From Actinomycetes bacterium (GTDB lineage: Bacteria; Actinomycetota; Acidimicrobiia; Acidimicrobiales; RAAP-2): DNA of 43,128 nucleotides. Location of the stretch: assembly GCA_021781335.1 (NCBI GenBank), contig JAJXXA010000128.1, positions 1 through 43,128 of the forward strand. Reading direction: 5' to 3'. A program made the position numbers and the translations under genes. The notes below the pieces were generated by a model. It did no database searches. It saw only the letters and a list, made by a program, of their open reading frames with translations, and had not been told where the DNA came from. Positions 9,611 through 15,250 of the stretch are shown here, one piece after another (position 1 is the stretch's first letter; each line of letters opens with the position of its first letter).

Positions 9611-10140
9611 TCCCGTTGGTCAGGTATTACGTACTGATATTCAACGACGTCGAGCCAGCGACCGTGCTTTCGTCCGACTTCAATCTCGGTGCCGACGAGT
9701 TTGAAGCCGCATTTCTCGTGCAAGCGGATGGACCCGTCGTTCTCGCCCACGATGCGCGCGATGAGTGAGTGAAACCCCGATTCACCAGCGGTATTGATCA
9801 GTTCTCGCAGCAACGTCTCGCCGACGCCGCGGCCTCGAGCGCCGCGATGGACGTATACCGAGTTCTCGACGGTGGTCGCGTAGGCGGGGCGCTGTCGAAA
9901 AGGGGACACCAGGGCGAAACCCAGGATCAACTCGCCACGTGCGCCGCGTTCACCGAGCTCGTCGTCCTCGTTGAGCGCCACGATGCACGGGTGGGTGTTC
10001 AGGTGCGTGCGGATCCACGCCCGCTGCTCTTCGAGTGAGCGCGGGACCAGGTCAAAACTCACCGTGGTCTCGATAACCTCGGGGTTGTAGATGTTCATGA
10101 GGGCCTGCGCGTCATCGAGTTCCACCAGGCGCGTTCTCAT
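9607..10140 (-). CDS. GNAT-family N-acetyltransferase, phosphinothricin-acetyltransferase-like
   Basis: A 177-residue GNAT enzyme that would transfer acetyl from acetyl-CoA to an amine. The acetyl-CoA loop is ENSVYVHRGARGRGVGETLL (motif A), followed by SLIARIVGENDGSIRLHEKCGF, typical of the Pat/MddA branch whose members acetylate phosphinothricin or methionine derivatives. The real substrate is unknown. ATG 10140 was chosen over an in-frame TTG three codons upstream because TACCCT sits eight bases before this ATG on the minus strand and no Shine-Dalgarno is present, pointing to leaderless expression. Confidence 0.87.
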   Translation of the reverse strand: MRTRLVELDDAQALMNIYNPEVIETTVSFDLVPRSLEEQRAWIRTHLNTHPCIVALNEDDELGERGARGELILGFALVSPFRQRPAYATTVENSVYVHRGARGRGVGETLLRELINTAGESGFHSLIARIVGENDGSIRLHEKCGFKLVGTEIEVGRKHGRWLDVVEYQYVIPDQRD

Positions 10141-10148
10141 GAGTCTCA

Positions 10149-10154
10149 AGGGTA
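10149..10154 (-). promoter_or_regulatory. -10 box of a leaderless promoter for the GNAT gene
   Basis: On the minus strand TACCCT is followed by eight bases and the ATG. No ribosome-binding site lies between. The tRNA-Thr promoter begins 13 bases further along on the other strand. Confidence 0.4.
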
Positions 10155-10166
10155 GTCTTCGTCCGG

Positions 10167-10197
10167 TTGGAAAAACCCTCCATTGTCGGAGTACAAT
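10167..10197 (+). promoter_or_regulatory. tRNA-Thr/tRNA-Met/rpmG promoter
   Basis: TTGGAA (10167-10172) and TACAAT (10192-10197) lie 19 bases apart, giving a start near 10204. The transcript would open with a short hairpin, CGTGTC-TTTTT-GACACG (10205-10221), immediately before tRNA-Thr. Confidence 0.55.
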
Positions 10198-10221
10198 TCG
10201 CCTCCGTGTCTTTTTGACACG

Positions 10222-10296
<75 letters not shown>

Positions 10297-10301
10297 CGCC
10301 A

Positions 10302-10378
10302 GGCGGCGTAGCTCAGGTGGTCAGAGCACACGGCTCATAATCGTGTTGTCGCGGGTTCGAGTCCCGCCGCCGCTACCA
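10302..10378 (+). tRNA. tRNA-Met (CAT), elongator type
   Basis: 77 bases with encoded CCA. The acceptor GGCGGCG pairs with CGCCGCT; the 1-72 position is G-T rather than the mismatch of initiators. The anticodon loop CTCATAA has CAT at 10336-10338 and the stem CACGG/TCGTG lacks the three G-C pairs of an initiator. It is therefore an elongator Met tRNA; the lysidine-modified Ile tRNA is a less likely reading given the context before rpmG. Confidence 0.92.
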
Positions 10379-10430
10379 GGCAGGACCCGTGGGGTCCGCG
10401 CAGTGAACGCAGTATCGACAGGAGAGAACG

Positions 10431-10595
10431 ATGGCAAAGAATGAGAAGCGCGTGCAGGTCACCTTGGCCTGTGAGGAGTGCAAACGCCGTAATTACATCA
10501 CCATGAAGAACAAGGTGAACGACCGCGAGCGTATTGAGATGTCCAAATACTGCCAGTGGGAGCGCAAGCACACGCTGCACAAAGAGACCCGCTAG
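10431..10595 (+). CDS. rpmG: 50S ribosomal protein L33
   Basis: A 54-residue L33 of the large ribosomal subunit, located near the E site. [18 protein letters not shown] holds the first zinc cysteine pair (Cys14, Cys17). The second pair, normally C-x-x-C, reads Cys41-Gln-Trp-Glu44, so one cysteine is replaced by glutamate; zinc binding may be altered or lost. The end KHTLHKETR is standard. GGAGAG lies a few bases before the ATG. It sits between tRNA-Met and tRNA-Trp, a typical actinobacterial location. Confidence 0.95.
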   Translation: MAKNEKRVQVTLACEECKRRNYITMKNKVNDRERIEMSKYCQWERKHTLHKETR

Positions 10596-10667
10596 AGGGC
10601 ACCTCGCCCAGGGTGGTAAGATTTATCTTCCCTACGGCCTCTTGCTGGGAACTGGTGAGAGGCGCAG

Positions 10668-10740
10668 AGGGCAGTGGCTCAATTGGTAGAGCACCGGTCT
10701 CCAAAACCGGGGGTTGGGGGTTCGAGTCCCTCCTGCCCTG
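10668..10740 (+). tRNA. tRNA-Trp (CCA)
   Basis: 73 bases, no encoded 3' CCA. The acceptor AGGGCAG pairs with CTGCCCT. The anticodon stem CCGGT/ACCGG closes CTCCAAA, with anticodon CCA at 10701-10703. The T-loop is GTTCGAGT. A weak -10-like TAAGAT (10617-10622) lies upstream. It precedes secE by 50 bases, so processing of this tRNA would release the secE mRNA. Confidence 0.95.
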
Positions 10741-10790
10741 CTCGAAGATGTTTTCGATGAAGTAGCCGAAGTTTTAACGAGAGACGTGAG

Positions 10791-11084
10791 ATGAACCGCG
10801 AACAGAAGCGCATGATGCAGCGACAAGGACAGGTGGACGCCGACGGCGCCACCTCGCGTCGCACGTCAGCCCAGGACGTCGCTCGACGTCGAGGTCCGCG
10901 CACGAGCATCCGTCAGTTCATCAAAGAGATCCGCGACGAGATGCGCCAAGTGGCCTGGCCCACGCGTCCCGAGGTCATCAACTACACGTCGATCGTGTTC
11001 TTCGTTCTCGTGTTCATGACCCTCTTGATCTTCGGACTGGGCGTTGGCTTCTCCAAATTCGTCACGTTCCTCTTCCAGAAGTAA
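10791..11084 (+). CDS. secE: Preprotein translocase subunit SecE
   Basis: The small essential subunit of the SecYEG channel. Of 97 residues, the first 40 are basic and poorly conserved; the amphipathic helix and signature FIKEIRDEMRQVAWPTRPEV (about 43-62) lead into one membrane helix (about 66-90). This single-helix form is usual outside proteobacteria. The ATG has only a weak GAGAG upstream. It is in operon with nusG, rplK and rplA, the standard arrangement. Confidence 0.95.
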   Translation: MNREQKRMMQRQGQVDADGATSRRTSAQDVARRRGPRTSIRQFIKEIRDEMRQVAWPTRPEVINYTSIVFFVLVFMTLLIFGLGVGFSKFVTFLFQK

Positions 11085-11094
11085 GGCAATGACT

Positions 11095-11763
11095 ATGAGT
11101 GATATCGACACCCCCCGCAGCGAAGAGCACGACGTCGACAGCGACGAGATCCTCGATGTGACGATCCTCGAAGACGGCCTCGACGAGGAACCGATCGTCG
11201 AGAGCGCCTTTGACCGCCCGGGTCGCTGGTACATCGTGCACACCTTCGCCGGCCACGAGCAAAAGGTCATCGGCGCGCTCAACAACATCATCAAGAGTCG
11301 CGAACTGAACGACAGCATCTACGAGATCTACCTGCCCGAAGAGGACGTCACCGAGTTCAAGGGTGGCAAGAAAGTCACCGTCTCCAAGCGCATGTTCCCG
11401 AGCTACCTGCTCATACGTTGCGAGCCGGACCCCGAGATCTTCTACGTCATCGGCTCCACGCCCGGCGTCACGGGTTTCGTGGGTGCCGAGAAGACCCGCC
11501 CGACGGCGCTCACGCGTCGAGAGGTGGACAACATCATCCGACCCCAGGTCGAAGGGGTCGAGCAGCCGAGCGCCAAGCGCCGCATGCCGACCCACGAATT
11601 CGAAGTCAACGACACCGTCCAGATCAAGACCGGACCCTTCGCCACGTTCTCAGGCCACGTCGCCGAGATCAACGAAGACCAGCTCAAGGTCAAGGTGCTC
11701 GTGGACATCTTTGGTCGAGAAACCCCCGTGGAGCTCGACTTCACGCAGGTTACGAAGCTCTAG
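11095..11763 (+). CDS. nusG: Transcription termination/antitermination protein NusG
   Basis: NusG binds the RNA polymerase clamp and modulates pausing, termination and coupling to ribosomes. The 222 residues comprise an acidic N-terminal extension (about 1-40, rich in Asp/Glu), the NGN domain starting WYIVHTFAGHEQKV, and a C-terminal KOW domain (VNDTVQIKTGPFATFSGHV). The start is either ATG 11089 or ATG 11095. The AAGG at 11083-11086 is better spaced for 11095, so that was chosen. An acidic N-terminal extension is common in actinobacterial NusG. Confidence 0.95.
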   Translation: MSDIDTPRSEEHDVDSDEILDVTILEDGLDEEPIVESAFDRPGRWYIVHTFAGHEQKVIGALNNIIKSRELNDSIYEIYLPEEDVTEFKGGKKVTVSKRMFPSYLLIRCEPDPEIFYVIGSTPGVTGFVGAEKTRPTALTRREVDNIIRPQVEGVEQPSAKRRMPTHEFEVNDTVQIKTGPFATFSGHVAEINEDQLKVKVLVDIFGRETPVELDFTQVTKL

Positions 11764-11784
11764 AGAACGTGTAAGGAGAGAGTC

Positions 11785-12210
11785 ATGGCAAAGAAAGTCG
11801 TTGCGGTCGTAAAGATCCAACTCGAAGCTGGTGGGGCCACCCCCGCGCCGCCGGTCGGTACCGCCCTCGGGCCCCATGGTATTCAGACCATGGAGTTCTG
11901 CAAGCAGTACAACGCGGCCACCGAGTCAATGAAGGGCACGGTCATCCCGGTCGACATCTCGATCTACGAGGACCGTTCGTTCACGTTCGTCCTAAAGACG
12001 CCGCCGACCCCGGTGCTCTTGCGCCAGGCCGCCGGTGTCACCAAGGGTGCGCACCTCGCCGGCCGTGAGACCGTCGCGACGGTCACCATGGACCAGGTCG
12101 AAGAGATCGCCAAGACCAAGTTGAAGGACCTCAACACCGAGGACCTCGAGATGGCCAAGCTGCAAGTTGCCGGAACGGCCCGCTCCATGGGCATCTCGGT
12201 CGCGGGCTAG
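11785..12210 (+). CDS. rplK: 50S ribosomal protein L11
   Basis: L11 binds the GTPase-associated region of 23S rRNA and takes part in factor binding and the stringent response. The 141 residues are full length: an N-terminal domain with the proline-rich [14 protein letters not shown] and a C-terminal rRNA-binding domain ending [19 protein letters not shown] lies just upstream of the ATG. It is 21 bases downstream of nusG and 11 bases upstream of rplA. Confidence 0.98.
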   Translation: MAKKVVAVVKIQLEAGGATPAPPVGTALGPHGIQTMEFCKQYNAATESMKGTVIPVDISIYEDRSFTFVLKTPPTPVLLRQAAGVTKGAHLAGRETVATVTMDQVEEIAKTKLKDLNTEDLEMAKLQVAGTARSMGISVAG

Positions 12211-12221
12211 GAGAAGGAAAC

Positions 12222-12938
12222 ATGAAGCACGGAAAGAACTACAAGAACGCCCTGGCGAAGGTGGACCGCGAAGAGTTGCTCACCGTCTCAGAGGCGCTTG
12301 AGAAGGTGAAGGCCATCTCGACGGCCAAATTCGACGAGACCGTCGAGCTCGCAATCCGTCTCGGCGTCGACCCTCGAAAGGCCGAGCAGATCGTGCGTGG
12401 CACCATCTCGCTGCCCGCCGGTACCGGTAAGACCAACCGCGTGGCGGTCTTCGCCGCCGGTGAAGCGGCCCAGGCCGCTCGTGACGCGGGCGCCGACGTT
12501 GTCGGTGCCGAGGACCTCGTCGCGAAGGTTGCGGGCGGGTTCTTGGACTTTGACGTCGCGATCGCGACCCCGGACCTGATGGGTCAGGTCGGTGGACTCG
12601 GTCGCGTGCTCGGTCCGCGCGGTCTCATGCCCAACCCGAAGACCGGCACCGTGACCATGGACGTCGCCAAGGCCGTCTCTGAGTTCAAGGGTGGACGCGT
12701 CGAGTACCGCACCGACAAGATCGGCAACGTGCAACTGCGCGTCGGCAAGGTGAGCTTCAGCCGTGAGGACCTCGCACGAAACGTGCACGCGGTCATCGAC
12801 GAGATCGTACGCGTCAAGCCGTCGAGCGCGAAGGGTCGCTACATCATGAGCATCACCGTCTCTTCGACGATGGGGCCCGGTGTCAAGATCGACCCGACAC
12901 GCACCCGCCAGGATGAAGAAGTGCTGGCCTCGGCCTGA
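12222..12938 (+). CDS. rplA: 50S ribosomal protein L1
   Basis: L1 forms the mobile stalk next to the E site and in many bacteria represses its own operon by binding the rplK-rplA mRNA. The 238 residues include [35 protein letters not shown] and the C-terminal [12 protein letters not shown], all diagnostic. GGAGAAGG precedes the ATG. It is the last gene of the secE-nusG-rplK-rplA unit; a new promoter follows immediately. Confidence 0.98.
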   Translation: MKHGKNYKNALAKVDREELLTVSEALEKVKAISTAKFDETVELAIRLGVDPRKAEQIVRGTISLPAGTGKTNRVAVFAAGEAAQAARDAGADVVGAEDLVAKVAGGFLDFDVAIATPDLMGQVGGLGRVLGPRGLMPNPKTGTVTMDVAKAVSEFKGGRVEYRTDKIGNVQLRVGKVSFSREDLARNVHAVIDEIVRVKPSSAKGRYIMSITVSSTMGPGVKIDPTRTRQDEEVLASA

Positions 12939-12946
12939 GTTTCGTT

Positions 12947-12976
12947 TTGACGATGGCCCTGGGCCATCGCTACCAT
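12947..12976 (+). promoter_or_regulatory. rplJ-rplL promoter with a palindrome in the spacer
   Basis: TTGACG (12947-12952) and TACCAT (12971-12976) are 18 bases apart, a good sigma-A promoter with a start near 12983. A 19-base palindrome, CGATGGCCC-T-GGGCCATCG (12951-12969), fills the spacer and overlaps the end of the -35. It could be a protein-binding operator, or as RNA a terminator for rplA, or both. Confidence 0.65.
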
Positions 12977-12982
12977 TGAGTA

Positions 12983-13158
12983 CTCGCACGACGTTGGTGC
13001 AACAGATTTAGAAAGAACGCCGAAGACATCCGGTGTGGGATTTCCCACTTAAGTGGCCCTCGTGGCCAGCCTGACGAGGAATTCGAGTGCGCCCTCGGGT
13101 GGCTCGTTTGCTTGGATGTCGAGGCCCGTACCGGGCGGCATCCGGTGAAGGAGCCAGT
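12983..13158 (+). ncRNA. L10-type ribosomal protein leader of rplJ-rplL
   Basis: About 175 bases of structured 5' UTR before rplJ, in the position of the known L10 leader, which L10(L12)4 binds to repress rplJL. Visible helices are GTGGG/CCCAC (13035-13048), CCTCGT/ACGAGG (13058-13079) and a compound stem GGATG(13114-13118)/CATCC(13139-13143) enclosing GCCCG/CGGGC, ending 15 bases before the ATG. Position and structure support the call; the family alignment was not run. Confidence 0.65.
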
Positions 13159-13881
13159 ATGAGCAAGATCAACCCCGAGAAGGTCGCCACGATCGACGAA
13201 CTCAAGTCCAAGGTCGAAGGTACGTCCACGGCCGTCGTGACCGAGTACCGAGGTCTCACCGTCGCCGAGATCTCGTCGCTTCGTCGTCGACTGCGCGCGA
13301 TTGGCGCTGACTACAAGGTGTTCAAGAACACCCTCGTGCTGCGCGCCATCTCGGGTACCTCAGTCGAGCCGATCGGTGAGTTCCTCCAGGGCCCGACCGC
13401 CATTGCCTTCGTCGACGGCGACGTCTCGGCAGTCGCCAAGACCCTTCGCGACTTCGCCAAGGAATCACCCAAGCTCGTCGTCAAGGGTGGCGTCGTGGAC
13501 GGCAAGACCCTGTCGTTCAGCGACCTCACTGCGCTCGCGGACCTGCCGAGCCGAGACGTGCTGCTCGCCCAGATCGCGGGCATGCTCGCCGCACCACTTC
13601 GCACCATGGCCGGTCTCTTGAAGGCCGTGCCGCAAAACTTCGCCTACGGCCTCTCGGCCCTGCTCGACAGCAAGGGCGGCTCGGCCGCTCCCGTCGAGGA
13701 GGCCACCGAACAAGCCGCCGAGACTCCGGCCGGGGTCGAGGAAGCTGCACCCGCAGCGAGCGACGACGCCGCGGCAGTTGTCGCGGAGGTCGCGGAGTCA
13801 GACGAGGCGCCCGTCGCCGAGGCTGACGCCGAAACCACCGAGGCGCCCAGTGAGGACGCCGCGAGCGAACCGGCCGAATAA
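13159..13881 (+). CDS. rplJ: 50S ribosomal protein L10 with long acidic tail
   Basis: L10 anchors L7/L12 dimers to the ribosome, forming the stalk that recruits translation factors. The core (about residues 1-174) carries [20 protein letters not shown], and ends in the helix that holds L12 dimers. It is followed by about 65 extra residues rich in Ala, Glu and Asp (about 175-240), making 240 in total against a usual 165-180. ATG 13159 has GAAGGAG at the right distance; the frame is open further upstream, but that would enter the leader RNA. It is co-transcribed with rplL. Confidence 0.96.
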   Translation: MSKINPEKVATIDELKSKVEGTSTAVVTEYRGLTVAEISSLRRRLRAIGADYKVFKNTLVLRAISGTSVEPIGEFLQGPTAIAFVDGDVSAVAKTLRDFAKESPKLVVKGGVVDGKTLSFSDLTALADLPSRDVLLAQIAGMLAAPLRTMAGLLKAVPQNFAYGLSALLDSKGGSAAPVEEATEQAAETPAGVEEAAPAASDDAAAVVAEVAESDEAPVAEADAETTEAPSEDAASEPAE

Positions 13882-13925
13882 CCCATCAACGCAGTACCCG
13901 AAACGAAGAAAAGAAAGGAATCACC

Positions 13926-14321
13926 ATGGCTGCAACCCTGACCAAGGCGCAGATCCTTGACGGCATTGCTGAGCTTTCCGTCATCGAGCTGAGCGAACTG
14001 CTGAAGGAGTTCGAAGAGAAGTTCGGCGTGACTGCAGCGGCCCCCGTGGCTGTTGCGGCTCCCGCGGCGGCTGGCGGCGGCGCTGACGCCGGCGCTGGTG
14101 CCGAGGAGAAGAGTGACTACGACGTCATTCTGACCGCCGGTGGCGACAAGAAGATCCAGGTCATCAAGGAAGTGCGTGCACTGACCAACCTGGGCCTGAA
14201 GGAAGCCAAGGACCTCGTGGACGGCGCCCCCAAGCCCGTTCTGGAGAAGGTCTCAAAGGCCGACGCCGACAAGGCCAAGGCGGCTCTCGAGGCCGCTGGC
14301 GCGACGGTAGAGCTCAAGTAA
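13926..14321 (+). CDS. rplL: 50S ribosomal protein L7/L12
   Basis: The stalk protein, present in several copies per ribosome, that recruits and activates GTPase factors. The 131 residues show the N-terminal dimerisation/L10-binding region (about 1-35), an Ala/Gly-rich flexible hinge (about 37-60), and the C-terminal factor-binding domain with [20 protein letters not shown] and [11 protein letters not shown]. It starts 44 bases after rplJ and is followed by a strong terminator. Confidence 0.98.
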   Translation: MAATLTKAQILDGIAELSVIELSELLKEFEEKFGVTAAAPVAVAAPAAAGGGADAGAGAEEKSDYDVILTAGGDKKIQVIKEVRALTNLGLKEAKDLVDGAPKPVLEKVSKADADKAKAALEAAGATVELK

Positions 14322-14339
14322 CTCCGCTCTAACGAAGAA

Positions 14340-14371
14340 GGGCCGCCGACTTGGGTCGGCGGCCCTTTTTT
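14340..14371 (+). terminator. Rho-independent terminator after rplL
   Basis: GGGCCGCCGAC (14340-14350) pairs with GTCGGCGGCCC (14355-14365) around a TTGG loop, followed by six T. This is the only classic hairpin-plus-T-tract terminator in the window. Confidence 0.93.
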
Positions 14372-14393
14372 GTACGCTGTGGCACCGGGAGGC

Positions 14394-14816
14394 CTACGCG
14401 TTCAAGGAGTCACTGATGCGTTCGTGGGTGCCGACCTGCACGCGCTGGGGCTTGGCGTGCTCGGCGATCGGCAGACGGATCAACAAGACTCCGTCGATGT
14501 AGTCAGCCTGGATGTGCTCCGCGTCGATCTCCTCGCCGAGGCTGAGACGCCGGCTCAGAAGGCCCTTGGGGCGCTCAGACACGAGGACCTCCATCATCCC
14601 CTGGTCGGGGCGGGTGAGACGCGCGCTGATGCTGAGGACGTTCCTCTGGACGAAGACCTCGATCGAGTCCTGATGCACACCGGGCAGGTCGACCTGGACG
14701 AGGTAGGCGTCCTCGGCGCGGTAGATGTCGATGGGCATGGTGCTCTGGCGCGTCAAGAGACCTGGAAACGCGACAGATGACGTCAGTTCTCGGAATGGGT
14801 CAGTACGAAGTAACAT
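14394..14816 (-). CDS. Hsp20/alpha-crystallin small heat-shock protein
   Basis: A 140-residue ATP-independent chaperone that holds unfolding proteins. The alpha-crystallin domain spans about residues 25-120: MPIDIYRAEDAYLVQVDLPG opens it and DGVLLIRLPIAEHAKP closes it, with a V-x-V type C-terminal tail (RVQV) in place of the usual I-x-I. It has a near-perfect Shine-Dalgarno, AAAGGAG, seven bases before the ATG, unlike the leaderless genes around it, which suits fast induction. Its 3' end faces rplL. I see no CIRCE or HAIR element. Confidence 0.93.
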   Translation of the reverse strand: MLLRTDPFRELTSSVAFPGLLTRQSTMPIDIYRAEDAYLVQVDLPGVHQDSIEVFVQRNVLSISARLTRPDQGMMEVLVSERPKGLLSRRLSLGEEIDAEHIQADYIDGVLLIRLPIAEHAKPQRVQVGTHERISDSLNA

Positions 14817-14836
14817 TTCAAATCTCCTTTCGGCTC

Positions 14837-14858
14837 ATCTCTATCGAGCACGAGAGAT
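14837..14858. promoter_or_regulatory. Inverted repeat upstream of the hsp20 gene
   Basis: ATCTCT (14837-14842) and AGAGAT (14853-14858) are inverted around ten bases and lie 20-42 bases before the hsp20 start, so probably in its 5' UTR or core promoter. It does not match CIRCE or HAIR. It may be an operator or an RNA hairpin that masks the start; neither is shown. Confidence 0.35.
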
Positions 14859-15041
14859 GGTAGAAGTGGTCTCTCAAAATTGCGTGAAACGGACCTAAAA
14901 ATTTTTTTAAAACTCGTGATCAGGTCTTTTGGGCTCGTCGCGGGGATGACCTTTTGGAACGTTCGCGGGGTGGCCGTCAAGTCACCTGATCAACGGGGGA
15001 GCGCCCGGGGGCGTTGCGCGCGGGGCTCACTCGCGTGATAC
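14859..15041. other. Non-coding part of the hsp20-rpoB divergent region
   Basis: The hsp20 and rpoB starts are 434 bases apart. This part holds the AT tract AAAAATTTTTTTAAAA (14897-14912), likely a curved or UP-element-like segment, then GC-rich sequence. I found no gene or tRNA in it. Confidence 0.5.
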
Positions 15042-15070
15042 TTGACCGCGCGAATAATTCTGCCTATGGT
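15042..15070 (+). promoter_or_regulatory. rpoB promoter P1
   Basis: TTGACC (15042-15047) and TATGGT (15065-15070) are separated by 17 bases, the best match to the sigma-A consensus in the window. The start would lie near 15077, leaving a 5' UTR of about 174 bases that includes an AGGGAC/GTCCCT inverted repeat (15132-15160). Confidence 0.7.
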
Positions 15071-15191
15071 GACCCCAACCGCTTTGCGGAGGCGATCCCG
15101 AAAGGGGCGCCACTTGCGCATCTATCTCTCAAGGGACTAGCATCGAATGACCGTGTCCCTGCGCTCAACTTTGTCATCCCCTGACGCCGTT

Positions 15192-15221
15192 TTGAACGTA
15201 GCCATGGGAAAAGCCTGTAGT
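15192..15221 (+). promoter_or_regulatory. rpoB promoter P2 (candidate)
   Basis: TTGAAC (15192-15197) and TGTAGT (15216-15221) lie 18 bases apart, with a start near 15228 just ahead of the Shine-Dalgarno GGAGGA (15238-15243). Weaker than P1. Confidence 0.4.
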
Positions 15222-15250
15222 AGCCACCCACTCACACGGAGGATAGACCG

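Noticed and set aside
10302-10378. tRNA with CAT anticodon as initiator tRNA-Met
   Set aside because: The anticodon stem lacks the three consecutive G-C pairs and the acceptor 1-72 position is a G-T pair, so the elongator type fits better.
14783-14980. 65-codon minus-strand frame overlapping the hsp20 start
   Set aside because: It crosses the AT-tract and the hsp20 Shine-Dalgarno, in another frame from hsp20; no start signal.
15132-15160. AGGGAC...GTCCCT in the rpoB leader as a DosR box
   Set aside because: The half-sites are 17 bases apart, much more than in the DosR palindrome, so a simple RNA hairpin or chance is more likely.
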